Positions 1 through 7,521 of a stretch of 30,042 nt of DNA are shown piece after piece. Position numbers and translations under genes: made by a program. The stretch lies in NCBI GenBank assembly GCA_001800185.1, contig MGUX01000165.1, forward strand, positions 1-30,042, in the 5' to 3' direction. Under the pieces are notes generated by a model, which saw nothing but the letters and a program-made list of their open reading frames with translations, was not told the origin of the DNA and did no database searches. Origin of the DNA: Elusimicrobia bacterium RIFCSPLOWO2_12_FULL_59_9 (lineage in GTDB: Bacteria; Elusimicrobiota; Elusimicrobia; O2-12-FULL-59-9). The stretch's first letter is position 1; the number at the start of each line of letters is the position of its first letter.

Positions 1-83
1 GAAGGGACATCGTCAGGCCTCTAATGATGGAGATTCTCCGGGAGGCGAAAATATCCCCTGAGGAATTTATGAAGAAGCTATAA
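1..83 (+). CDS. HicA-type toxin, C-terminal fragment (cut by window start)
   Basis: Only the last 26 codons are present, in the frame that ends with TAA at 81-83. The visible tail contains RDIVRPLMMEILREAKIS followed by PEEFMKKL. This is the usual end of HicA/YcfA-like mRNA interferases: a G/H-R-D-I strand, then a helix of the type LL.ILr.AgIs.eEFl.lL. HicA is a small double-stranded-RNA-binding-fold toxin that cleaves mRNA and is neutralised by HicB. No HicB follows in the next 150 bases, so a partner would have to lie upstream of the window. The catalytic His lies outside the window, so activity cannot be judged. The assignment rests on a short tail and is moderately sure. Confidence 0.55.
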   Translation, partial: RDIVRPLMMEILREAKISPEEFMKKL

Positions 84-255
84 GCTTCAAAGGGGAGGCA
101 GACTTTAACGAAACCGTGCCAGCCTGACAGATAGGACAGATGCACAGGGTCACTCATCACTAAGTTCACCAACTGATAAGGGCGATCAGGATTTGAAACG
201 GGCCTTATAATTCCTGCTGGCGGCTTGACGGTCGTGGGTGGGGGAGACGATTGCG

Positions 256-684
256 ATGGAGAAGAAACAGAGGATCGCGGCTTGGCTGTCTTCCGGGGCG
301 TATGCTGTTTCCTTCGCGCTCCCGGCCAACATTGTCGAATTCAAGGGCGCATCCGTGACGGTGCCTGGCTGGCAGGCCGCCGTGATGAGTTTTGCAGTGC
401 CGGATGCGGATTTCGGGTCGCTGCCGAAAAGGGTCTCCTACGTCCTGTTGGCTTGCCCTGCCAATGTGCTGATGATCCTCGGGATATTCCTGCTCTTGCG
501 GGGCCGCACGCGATGGACGCCTTGGCTGCTCGGCTATGCCGTGCTGGGCCAACTCTACTGGCTCACCGGAGTCGTCCTGTCGACCATGAAGATCGGCTAC
601 TGGCTGTGGCTGGTTTCGGGGATCTTCCTGTTCGCGCTGTCGTTGGCGGCAAGAAAAAGCAGCCCCCATCCGTCCCAGGCTTGA
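256..684 (+). CDS. Small integral membrane protein of unknown function (142 aa)
   Basis: I chose the ATG at 256 because a purine-rich GGGGAG (241-246) lies about 9 nt upstream; an in-frame GTG at 238 is less likely. The protein starts MEKKQRIAAW and has about four hydrophobic stretches: near residues 9-27, then VSYVLLACPANVLMILGIF, then WLLGYAVLGQLYWLTGVV, and finally a Trp/Leu-rich C-terminal helix followed by the basic RKSS tail. That pattern indicates an inner-membrane protein with its N-terminus inside. I see no catalytic motif and do not recognise the family. It lies upstream of the TPR gene on the same strand, with 88 bases between them. Confidence 0.6.
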   Translation: MEKKQRIAAWLSSGAYAVSFALPANIVEFKGASVTVPGWQAAVMSFAVPDADFGSLPKRVSYVLLACPANVLMILGIFLLLRGRTRWTPWLLGYAVLGQLYWLTGVVLSTMKIGYWLWLVSGIFLFALSLAARKSSPHPSQA

Positions 685-772
685 GAAACTTGACGTGCGC
701 CGGATGGCGGGAGCAGGTCTTGCGATCAAACGGGGGCGTACAAGATTCCGACAGATGATATTTGGAGGGAAA

Positions 773-1705
773 GTGAAATTTCTGATTTGCGTTCTTCTAT
801 TGTTTCCAAAGTTGGCGTGGGGAGAAAATCGATTCCAGAAGTTGATTAACCTTGCCGATCGGGAGTCGAATAATCCAAAGGCAATAGCATTGTATACGGA
901 AGCACTGGAGGCATGGCGTCCTCCCGATGGCGAAAAATTCAAGATCCTGGCTTATGTGTCCCGTGGGGAAGCGAATATGAGAATTTATGAATATGAAAAT
1001 GCTTTGAGCGACTATAATGCAGCTCTTTCTGTCGACTACAAAGACCCAACGGCGATTGCGGGTATCCACTCCGCTCGCGGGGTCGCTTATTTGGGTCTAA
1101 AGGATTATGAAAGCGCTCTCCAGGATTCCAATCAGGCCATAAGATTAATGCCGAAGTCAGGCGCCCAGATGTTTAATGCCACCATATATTTTAATCGAGG
1201 CGCTCTTTTTCTTGAAATGAAGGAATATAGCAGGGCTCTTCAGGATTTTAACACAGCAATCGCTTGGCGGCCTAAGAACGCCACAAGAACGGATAGGTGC
1301 CAAGATTATTTAAAGAGAGGCATCTGCGCGTTCAAATTAAAGCAATATAAATCCAGCCTGGAAGATCTTAGCCGTGCCATTCAGATTAAGAAAAACACAA
1401 CCGCCTATTATTATCGCGGCAAAATTTATGAGATATTGGGCGATCTAAAAGGCGCTGCCATGGATTATTCAAAGCTTGCGGAAATAATGCGGACAGTCAA
1501 GGATGACCCTGGTCCAAAGTCAACCATGATGCGAAAAAGGGGGCAAGTAGAAGAGGAATTTGCCGATGCTCATTTCCGTTTGGGGCGAATCAATGAGAAA
1601 TCAGGAGGAATCAATTCTGCCCGCCGTGAATATAAGGTGGCATGTGGATTAAGACATGAATCGGCATGCCGTGCGTTAAAGCGTCTTTCTTCTCGACGAA
1701 ACTAA
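773..1705 (+). CDS. Exported tetratricopeptide-repeat (TPR) protein
   Basis: The start is the GTG at 773, preceded by GGAGGG at 764-769. This gives a 310-residue protein with the signal peptide MKFLICVLLLFPKLAWG, cleaved near G-E. The mature part is about six TPR units built on the W/Y..RG......Y..AL.D...AI pattern, for example SARGVAYLGLKDYESALQD and YFNRGALFLEMKEYSRALQD. TPRs are helical scaffolds for protein-protein binding, so the likely role is a periplasmic or envelope adaptor; no enzyme domain is attached. The last unit (YKVACGLRHESACRAL) looks Sel1-like. The gene is visibly more A+T-rich than its neighbours (many AAT, TAT and AAA codons), which hints at a different origin. Confidence 0.85.
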   Translation: MKFLICVLLLFPKLAWGENRFQKLINLADRESNNPKAIALYTEALEAWRPPDGEKFKILAYVSRGEANMRIYEYENALSDYNAALSVDYKDPTAIAGIHSARGVAYLGLKDYESALQDSNQAIRLMPKSGAQMFNATIYFNRGALFLEMKEYSRALQDFNTAIAWRPKNATRTDRCQDYLKRGICAFKLKQYKSSLEDLSRAIQIKKNTTAYYYRGKIYEILGDLKGAAMDYSKLAEIMRTVKDDPGPKSTMMRKRGQVEEEFADAHFRLGRINEKSGGINSARREYKVACGLRHESACRALKRLSSRRN

Positions 1706-1783
1706 AATGGGTGCGCCTGCTTCGTCAATTTCTTGCAATCAAACAAGGGGCAGTATAAGCGAGTTTTGAAAAAAAAGGCAATC

Positions 1784-2746
1784 CTAACTGGACGGGGCCC
1801 AGGGAAGGCTTCCGCGAAGCAGTTCCTCCAATTGGTCCTTCAAGGAAGGACCCTCATCCCCGGGCTCATCCAGCAAGCCTTCAAAATGGAGTTCAAGGGA
1901 TTTGCCATTCAACCGAAGCGCAGTGAGGGTCAGTTTCAGGCGCTGCTGCGCCGTCTTAAGACGCCGCTCGAAATCCTGCTCAATCCATCTTGACATCATA
2001 CTCTGAGCTAGGTCTGGGGGGCTGCCGTAGAGCTTGAGCGCGCCCAGCGACATGGGCTCTATGCAGCGCAGATTTGCCCATAAGTCCTTGAAATCGGTTT
2101 TCCACCATGGGGCGTCGCGGCGAAGAGTGAGTCTGGCCGCGGCGACCTCCGGCAGGGTGAATTTGACAATGGTTTCCGGCGGCTTCCTTTCTTTGCCCTT
2201 TTTGTCAACCTCCGGCTGGCAAAATTGAATTCGCACGGAAAGGCCGCCGTATTCGCCGCGCAGAACATCGTGTCCTTCCAATCGCCAACCGCCACCGGAT
2301 TTAAGCGCGCTGTAGAATTTCAACGGCGCCGAGTCCCGATCCAGGTCCGATGGGAACATAAAGTGGTGCACGAGAAGCAAGGCGATGCCGGTCGCCAAGG
2401 TCGCAAATGAGCCGATGGTCGCAGGGGATGTCCCCTGGGGAGCGAGAAAAAACCAGATCAATCCGACAAGCCCCAGAGCAAAACCCACGGGGGTCAACCA
2501 TTGGCATTTGTCAGACGGAGAAGTAGCCGAGGAAAGTGCTATCAGGAGCTGATGGACGCGGATTTCCTCCACATCCTCATTAGGAAGCTTGGAGAGTTCG
2601 TTTTCGCGGCGCGTTTTAAATTGCAGGTACATCTCTTTGGCGGTTTTTACCAAAAACCAGAGAAAGGCGGCTGTGATCAAGAACGATACTCCCGTCTGTT
2701 TGTTAAACCAGGATGGCAGGTAAGCCAGATCTTCAATATCGAGCAT
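1784..2746 (-). CDS. Membrane protein with three N-terminal helices and a cytoplasmic domain, unknown
   Basis: This 320-residue protein begins MLDIEDLAYLPSWFNKQTG. It has three hydrophobic segments at about residues 18-36, 83-102 and 111-131, with a charged stretch (KTRRENELSKLPNEDVEE) between the first and second. Residues 135-320 look soluble and mixed alpha/beta (SGGGWRLEGHDVLRGEYGG, then KPPETIVKFTLPEVAAARLTL) and end in a Leu/Glu-rich helix. No catalytic motif is recognisable. No Shine-Dalgarno precedes the ATG. Instead a -10-like TACAAT ends 6 nt before it, so the mRNA is probably leaderless (see the promoter entry). It is convergent with the TPR gene, with 78 bases between them. Confidence 0.7.
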   Translation of the reverse strand: MLDIEDLAYLPSWFNKQTGVSFLITAAFLWFLVKTAKEMYLQFKTRRENELSKLPNEDVEEIRVHQLLIALSSATSPSDKCQWLTPVGFALGLVGLIWFFLAPQGTSPATIGSFATLATGIALLLVHHFMFPSDLDRDSAPLKFYSALKSGGGWRLEGHDVLRGEYGGLSVRIQFCQPEVDKKGKERKPPETIVKFTLPEVAAARLTLRRDAPWWKTDFKDLWANLRCIEPMSLGALKLYGSPPDLAQSMMSRWIEQDFERRLKTAQQRLKLTLTALRLNGKSLELHFEGLLDEPGDEGPSLKDQLEELLRGSLPWAPSS

Positions 2747-2752
2747 GCCGAA

Positions 2753-2782
2753 ATTGTATTAAAAATAAAAAATAAAGGTCAC
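2753..2782 (-). promoter_or_regulatory. Putative leaderless promoter of the 1784-2746 gene
   Basis: On the minus strand, GTGACC (2782-2777) lies 18 nt from TACAAT (2758-2753), and TACAAT is 6 nt from the ATG at 2746. Transcription should therefore start at or within a base of the A of the start codon. The surroundings are A+T-rich and contain no ribosome-binding site. Confidence 0.5.
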
Positions 2783-2959
2783 TTGAAATTTTTCTCATCG
2801 CGGCGCTTAGCTTGACGGAAGCTGCCAATGGCTTTGCGGAGGAGGGCGCCCGAGCCGGCGCGCGGAGTCGAGGTTTTCGTGGGCAAAAGCCGCAGGGAGG
2901 CGGTTGGGGGCCAAACAACGCCACGGTCTGTTAAACGGCGAACCGAACGGGGGGGATTA

Positions 2960-3604
2960 TTAGAGCGGCTCTATGCCGCGGCCGAAGCCCGGCGGGAAAA
3001 GACTGGATATCGTGGCGTCGGGACCCAATTTTTGATCAAGCACGCGCAGGCCGCTTTGGACGATTGACGCGATATCCGGCGCCATCTGCTTGGTATCAAG
3101 AGAATAAGCGATGGTGTCCACCAGGTTGGCGTAGGTGAAGATCTTGGGTTTTTCATCCTTGCCGGGCTTGCCCGGCTTCTCTTTGTCTTTGTCCTTGTCC
3201 TTTTCGGGGGGCTTGGGCTTGTCCTTGCCGCCGTCCTTGCCTGTGCCGGGCTTTTCATAGCCGCAGCCCGGTTTGCCCTTGTCGCCGTCTTTGCCGCCGT
3301 CTTTGCCGCCATCTTTGCCGCCGCTTTTATTCACATCGATGACTGTCAAAAAGGCGCTGAATTGGTTAAAAAGACCCATTTCCTCAAAATACGGACCGAA
3401 TCCGCCGACGTCGATGACGGGAGGCGTCAGTCCGGAAGGGGTCGGGGCGAAGCCGAACATGGCGTCGGCGATGGCCTTGCCCGTACTGCAGGACGGCTGG
3501 GTAAAGACGCCGCCGGGGTCAAGAGCGGATTGGGCAAGCGCTTGGGGGGGTGAAGCGACCCCCAGGCCGAAGGCAAAAAATGGAAACAATAGAACACTTT
3601 TCAT
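2960..3604 (-). CDS. Exported Lys/Asp/Gly-rich low-complexity protein
   Basis: The ATG at 3604 is preceded by a good AAGGAG on the minus strand. The N-terminus MKSVLLFPFFAFGLGVASP ending in QALAQS is a signal peptide with an A-Q-A-type cleavage site. Residues 27-93 form a folded-looking domain with one Cys (QPSCSTGKAIADAMFGF). Residues 94-150 are low complexity: GGKD units, then GKPGCGYEKPGTG, then alternating K-D, K-E and P-K. The C-terminal 60 residues look folded again (FTYANLVDTIAYSLDTKQM). Two small domains joined by a highly charged, probably extended linker is the simplest reading; ion binding by the Asp-rich linker is possible but unproven. I do not recognise the family. Confidence 0.75.
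   Translation of the reverse strand: MKSVLLFPFFAFGLGVASPPQALAQSALDPGGVFTQPSCSTGKAIADAMFGFAPTPSGLTPPVIDVGGFGPYFEEMGLFNQFSAFLTVIDVNKSGGKDGGKDGGKDGDKGKPGCGYEKPGTGKDGGKDKPKPPEKDKDKDKEKPGKPGKDEKPKIFTYANLVDTIAYSLDTKQMAPDIASIVQSGLRVLDQKLGPDATISSLFPPGFGRGIEPL
3287..3322 (-). repeat. 12-bp tandem repeat inside the Lys/Asp/Gly-rich gene
   Basis: There are three adjacent 12-base units of GTCTTTGCCGCC on the plus strand (3287-3298, 3299-3310 and 3311-3322, the last with one change). On the minus strand they encode GGKD repeats. Tandem units that are a multiple of three can expand or contract without breaking the frame, so linker length may vary between strains. Confidence 0.8.
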
Positions 3605-3776
3605 AGGACTCCTTCACATCGAGCATATTGCCGATTTCAAAGCATAACATGGAAAGTAAAAAATTGCAACCCCGCGTTTTGGCAAGTCATGTCAAGCAAA
3701 GTAATGCATCCTGCCCCTCGGTCATAGGGTGATCAGGACGGCGTCTGAAAATATCGCCTGCACCTCGCATTGAGCT

Positions 3777-3809
3777 CGAAAGGGGGTCTGGTTTGCGATT
3801 CGCGCAATT
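3777..3809. repeat. Direct repeat copy 1 (upstream of the 3996 gene)
   Basis: This 33-base segment contains TTTGCGATTCGCGCAATT. It matches 5449-5482 at about 29 of 33 aligned positions with one extra A in the other copy. The two copies bracket the 3996-5405 gene in the same orientation. Confidence 0.65.
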
Positions 3810-3920
3810 CTCTTAGGCTTAAAATCCAAGTATACCGACGACAATTTTGGGACGCCATATTTGATTCCGGACGCTGCTTGAGATAGGGGGCAGTAAAGCA
3901 GTCTCTTCTTCCTAATAAAC

Positions 3921-3960
3921 ACCTAGGTCCTTTGGCGCCGCCTGAGGGCCCTAAAGACCC
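3921..3960. repeat. Intergenic hairpin-motif copy (AGGTCCTTTGG ... CCTAAAGACCC)
   Basis: This contains CCTAGGTCCTTT followed about 25 bases later by CCCTAAAGACCC. The first half is the exact reverse complement of AAAGGACCTAGG at 13610-13621. It belongs to a loose family with the copies at 8985, 9999, 26058 and 28299. Confidence 0.5.
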
Positions 3961-3995
3961 CTGTGGTTTTCCTCCTTGGGCGCTAACCTTAAAGG

Positions 3996-5405
3996 ATGAA
4001 GGAGCTATGGCGATGGCATAGAAGCCGCGCTGCGAAGGAAAAGAGAGCACTTTTTGTCCTTTGCCTGGCGGCGTTCCTGACAGCCTCGGGACTGGACCCC
4101 GATCTTCATGCGGCCTCGCAGAGGACGCCTGGTCGCAATCAGCAACGCCTGCGTCATGTCCCGCAACGCGTCGCGACATTTTCAGTTTCGCCGCGGGTCC
4201 CGACAACCTGGGCCGGCAAATTTCGGCAGCCCCTGAGCGCGCATTCAATCCGTCTTCCGCTGTCGCAGCCTTCGAACCCGCCTGCCGTCCCGAAGTATCT
4301 CAATCGCGGCGCTTCGTTCGCGCGTCAGAAATTCACCCACCCCCGCGAAGCGCGCAGGGACCGAACTCTACAGGATAAATTGGCGCTGTTCAACGCGCAA
4401 TTAGGGAAGAAAAACAGTTCGCCGTCAGCGGACGTGGCGGCGAGGTTGGGCCGCTTATTCTCCGGCAATCCGCCTATGGGAGACGTCCCTGAGGAAGGGG
4501 GAGTATTCTCGGGAGCTTTTATCCCCCCTAACGAATATGACGGCCATCTTTTCGCGCCGGCGCTGAAAGCAAAAAAAGGAGCTCTGATCTCGGTCGGAAC
4601 ATTCCGCGCTCTTAACGACGCGGCCTTGGGCGATTTTTCCCATGTGATCATTTTCGACCATGACCGCGCTGCTACCGCTTTCAATCGGAGGAATCTGGAA
4701 TTGATCCTAACGTCGCAGGATCGTTTTCAGTATTTGATGGAGCTTTTCGATCGGCCGCTCGATCAAGACCTGCTCGCCTCCGTGCGCGCCGGCGGGATCG
4801 CGGAAAGCGTCTTCCTGCAAAAACTTCTGCGGGCTCCGCGAAATTCATGGAATTTTTTTGAAAGGCTTTTGATGTTCTTTCCTCCGCGCCCCCGCCCGCA
4901 GGCCCGCGCGGTGCAGGAGGCTCTGGAAGCGGCAGCCTGGGACGCCACAGGCTCTCTCGTCGATTCGATCATGGAGTTTGCCAAGCAGCCCCAACGCTGG
5001 CAAAACTCTTATTTCGGATCAAGCGGGTTGTTCTCGGCGATCCAAAGCCAAGTTAGGGAGAAAAGAATCGCGGCGGTCAACGGCAGCCTCACCGGAGAAA
5101 TGGCCTTGAAGGCCGTGGCGGATCGGCTGAAACACCGGGGAATTCAAGTCTCGGTTTTGGACGTTTCAAACGCGCACCAGACCCTCAACGACTGGCCCCG
5201 CTTTATTCAAAACCTGCGCGCATTGCCGTTCAGTCCCAATGCCGTCATCGTTGCCACAGCAGGCTGGATGTTTCAGCCTGCTGGCGCGGTCCGCGCCGAC
5301 GACGGCTGGGCCTACTTCGCCGTTTCGGCCAAGCAACTGCTGAAGGCGGCGCGAGGGATGTGGGATGACTGGGAGGTGTTCCTAGCCTCCGGGCGGCGGC
5401 CATAG
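3996..5405 (+). CDS. Exported protein with Rossmann-like region, possibly LIC_10091-type
   Basis: This 469-residue protein starts at the ATG at 3996 behind AAAGG. After a basic start (MKELWRWHRSRAAKEKR) comes a hydrophobic stretch, LFVLCLAAFLTASG, ending near DLHAAS: a long signal peptide. Residues 40-130 are Pro/Arg/Gln-rich and probably disordered. From about residue 165 a folded domain begins with FSGAFIPPNEYDGHLFAP, then ISVGTFRALNDAAL and HVIIFDHDRAATAFNRRNL. The last two look like nucleotide-fold strands, with an acidic residue after a hydrophobic strand. A later strand pair (IAAVNGSLTGEMALKAVADR, then IQVSVLDVSNAHQTL) fits the same fold. It reminds me of LIC_10091-type proteins, described as methyltransferase-like, but this comes from memory and no activity should be inferred. 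Short direct repeats flank the gene. Confidence 0.75.
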   Translation: MKELWRWHRSRAAKEKRALFVLCLAAFLTASGLDPDLHAASQRTPGRNQQRLRHVPQRVATFSVSPRVPTTWAGKFRQPLSAHSIRLPLSQPSNPPAVPKYLNRGASFARQKFTHPREARRDRTLQDKLALFNAQLGKKNSSPSADVAARLGRLFSGNPPMGDVPEEGGVFSGAFIPPNEYDGHLFAPALKAKKGALISVGTFRALNDAALGDFSHVIIFDHDRAATAFNRRNLELILTSQDRFQYLMELFDRPLDQDLLASVRAGGIAESVFLQKLLRAPRNSWNFFERLLMFFPPRPRPQARAVQEALEAAAWDATGSLVDSIMEFAKQPQRWQNSYFGSSGLFSAIQSQVREKRIAAVNGSLTGEMALKAVADRLKHRGIQVSVLDVSNAHQTLNDWPRFIQNLRALPFSPNAVIVATAGWMFQPAGAVRADDGWAYFAVSAKQLLKAARGMWDDWEVFLASGRRP

Positions 5406-5448
5406 AACAATATCTGGCAACCGCAGGCTGGTGGGCCCCATTAGGAGC

Positions 5449-5482
5449 CGAAAAGGGGGTGAGGCTTGCGATTCGTGCAATT
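5449..5482. repeat. Direct repeat copy 2 (downstream of the 3996 gene)
   Basis: This contains CTTGCGATTCGTGCAATT preceded by CGAAAAGGGGGT. It is the partner of 3777-3809. The remaining 170 bases before the acetyltransferase gene show no gene or clear promoter. Confidence 0.65.
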
Positions 5483-5652
5483 TGCAAGGTGTTGTCAGGC
5501 TTTCAAGATTAGAAAGTTTGGGAAAGAGGTCGAGGGGCGGAGTTCCGCAAAAGGGGGCTTGATTAAGTTGACTAACTTGGGGAAGGGGATGCTCGGGTCG
5601 GCAGGGGGCGGCGAGTCATGGCTGTCCAACTGGTAGAGGCGGCTCTTGCTTG

Positions 5653-6213
5653 ATGAAGCTTAAGTTTTTTCCATTGACGCCGGAGCGCTGGCAGGATTTT
5701 GAGGCACTCTTTGGAGAGCGCGGCGCCTGCGGCGGATGCTGGTGCATGTGGTGGCGCGTGCCGAGAGCTCAATGGACGGCGCAGAAAGGCGAGGGCAATA
5801 AGAAGGCTTTTAGGAAAATCGTAAACTCCGGGACATGCCCGGGACTGCTGGCCTATTGCGGTGGACGCCCCGTGGCATGGTGCGCCGTTGAGCCGAGGGA
5901 GGCTTATCCCGTTCTGGATAGGTCGCCGGCACTCAAGCGCGTGGACGACAGGCCCGTATGGTCGGTGACGTGCTTTTTCGTGGCCAAACCATGGCGCCGG
6001 AAGGGACTCACCGTCCAACTTCTCCGGGCCGCCAAGCGCTTCGTCCGCGAGAGGGGCGGAAAGACGCTGGAGGGCTACCCCATGGAGCCGCGCAAGGGGA
6101 AGATGCCCGACGCCTTCGCATGGACCGGGCTTGCCTCCGCGTTTGGGCAGGCCGGTTTCAAGGAAGCGGCCCGCAACGGATTCCGTCCTATCCTGCGGTG
6201 CGATGCCAGGTAA
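5653..6213 (+). CDS. GNAT-family N-acetyltransferase
   Basis: The ATG at 5653 follows a GAGGCGG (5636-5642) about 10 nt away; an adjacent in-frame TTG at 5650 is less likely. The 186-residue protein begins MKLKFFPLTPERWQDFEALF and then has the very characteristic RGACGGCWCMWWRVPR. This marks a GNAT subfamily that usually opens with L.P..w.Dle.LFG..GA.gGCWCMwWR. The acetyl-CoA-binding segment is visible as VTCFFVAKPWRRKGLTVQLL (the R-x-x-G-x motif A). The tail EGYPMEP...WTGLASAFGQAGFKEAAR is also typical. It should transfer an acetyl group from acetyl-CoA to an amine in the cytoplasm; the substrate is unknown. It has no operon partner: the next gene starts 75 bases downstream behind its own ribosome-binding site. 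Confidence 0.88.
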   Translation: MKLKFFPLTPERWQDFEALFGERGACGGCWCMWWRVPRAQWTAQKGEGNKKAFRKIVNSGTCPGLLAYCGGRPVAWCAVEPREAYPVLDRSPALKRVDDRPVWSVTCFFVAKPWRRKGLTVQLLRAAKRFVRERGGKTLEGYPMEPRKGKMPDAFAWTGLASAFGQAGFKEAARNGFRPILRCDAR

Positions 6214-6288
6214 CTTTCCGTCGCAACGGAAATAAGAAATAGGGACCCGCATAGTTCATTGATGGCACAAGCTGAAAAAGGGGGCAGC

Positions 6289-7347
6289 ATGTCCCGCACG
6301 CGACTTAAGAAAACCGTCTTATGGACGTTGCTGTTGTTGGAGCCGGCGCGCCTTTTTGCCGGAAGCTCCCCGGTGAAAATTCTGGAGATGGCGGAGGAAC
6401 CCAAGTTTTACATCGACCGGGCCGTTCCCAACAAACAAACCGGCGAGTTAGAGATTTTTTCCGATCCGGACCCGGATTATTTGAGGGCGCCCGTCCTGGC
6501 CAAGATCATGTCCATGCGGCTTCAGAAACTGGAAAATCCCAAGCCATTCCCCTATCGTTCCACGGGGTTTTCCCTTCTGGATTCCTCCTTGTTCTCCGAA
6601 ATCGCTCGTTGCGGCCATGCCGCCGAACCAGACGGCGCAGCCCCGGATATGCTCATTGAGCCCCTGAGCGTTTACAGCGTGGACTTAAACCAGGACGAAC
6701 AGCCGGACATCCTGACCGTCGCAAAACACCGGCACTTTTGCGCGGAAGGGGGGCCTCCCTACGACAAATGGTACGGCTACTTTGTCCTGAGCGTTTTTCT
6801 AAATCAAGACGGCAAATGGACGCCTTTTGGCGCTCCTCTTTTCGCGGAGCCTATCGCCTATGGCGACGTTTCCTATGAGGCGCTGGACTACACACTGGAA
6901 AAGGCCCAGGCGCAGATCACGCCCCGGTTCACGACCCTATGCGCTTCCATCCGCAAACAGGAGCAGGACAAGCAAAGCGCCGAAGGCGCGCAGTCCTTGC
7001 TTTCGATGAGCCTGTACTGCTGGAAATTTCAAGAAGGGAAGATGCTGAAGAATTTCGTCGCCTCGGATTTGCCGCTGCTCAGAATCCGCCTCAACGAGGA
7101 GTCTCTGGAACAATTTATGGAGTTGCCGCAAAACGAAGGCAAGGAGCCCGGCACGGGCGAGGAATGGTCCGCCAAATCAGACTGGGACTTCACCCTTTTC
7201 AAAGATGGGACCAAAGCCTTCGTTGAGGGGATGGAGGGAGATATCGAGGCGTTTCTGGACGCCCAAACCGACCTCGCGGGACCGTTCCGGCAATCCCTGG
7301 AGTCCGTCAAAACGTTCCGCAAGACCATCGCCTTGAAAGGCTTTTAG
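6289..7347 (+). CDS. Exported protein with a DxNxDxxxD calcium-type loop, unknown function
   Basis: The preferred start is the ATG at 6289, with AGGGGG at 6279-6284. In-frame starts at 6259 and 6262 add ten residues that would bury the signal peptide. From 6289 the protein is 352 residues and begins MSRTRLKKTVLWTLLLLEPA, ending its export signal near RLFA-GS. The loop VDLNQDEQPDILTV in the first half matches the D-x-N-x-D-x-x-x-D calcium-binding turns of EF-hand/VCBS-like repeats. Cys residues occur at CGHAAEP, HFCAEGG, TLCASI and LYCWKF and could form two disulfides in the periplasm. The rest is not recognisable. It is convergent with the minus-strand gene ending at 7522. Confidence 0.75.
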   Translation: MSRTRLKKTVLWTLLLLEPARLFAGSSPVKILEMAEEPKFYIDRAVPNKQTGELEIFSDPDPDYLRAPVLAKIMSMRLQKLENPKPFPYRSTGFSLLDSSLFSEIARCGHAAEPDGAAPDMLIEPLSVYSVDLNQDEQPDILTVAKHRHFCAEGGPPYDKWYGYFVLSVFLNQDGKWTPFGAPLFAEPIAYGDVSYEALDYTLEKAQAQITPRFTTLCASIRKQEQDKQSAEGAQSLLSMSLYCWKFQEGKMLKNFVASDLPLLRIRLNEESLEQFMELPQNEGKEPGTGEEWSAKSDWDFTLFKDGTKAFVEGMEGDIEAFLDAQTDLAGPFRQSLESVKTFRKTIALKGF

Positions 7348-7521
7348 GAATTCCGGAGCGCAGGACTTAATGCATGCCCGATTTGAAAGAGGGGGAGTTT
7401 AAGGCATGCAAGGATGCAGAGTGGGAGGTTTTCGCGGCAGTGCTGGCCATGGAAGGCCCGACCGGTCCCGAATTCTGCCTTAACCGCGGCCGCCGGATGA
7501 AACAGCACGTTGGGCAAGCTT

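Larger units (their letters stand above)
3605..3995. other. 391-base intergenic region: direct-repeat copy and hairpin element, no gene seen
   Basis: This is the divergent gap between the exported Lys/Asp/Gly-rich protein and the 3996 gene. It holds one copy of a direct repeat (3777-3809) and one copy of the hairpin motif (3921-3960), both listed separately. A 66-codon minus-strand open frame across 3722-3922 has no ribosome-binding site and no protein-like composition, so I do not call it. No clear promoter for the 3996 gene was found. Confidence 0.6.

Noticed and set aside
3180..3325. Short repeats suggestive of a CRISPR or minisatellite
   Set aside because: The units are 6-12 bp, in frame, and encode GGKD and KD repeats inside a signal-peptide protein; there are no spacers.
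3722..3922. 66-codon minus-strand frame whose IARIANQTPF resembles IARIASLTPF at the other repeat copy
   Set aside because: The likeness comes from the 33-bp DNA repeat; the flanking sequence is not alike, and there is no ribosome-binding site.
7348..7521. Possible remnant of the GAATTC element: GAATTC at 7348, TGCATGCC/GGCATGCA, and CCCGAATTCTGC at 7467-7478 matching the right end of copy B
   Set aside because: Only short matches and no coherent hairpin set; too weak to call without a genome-wide search.
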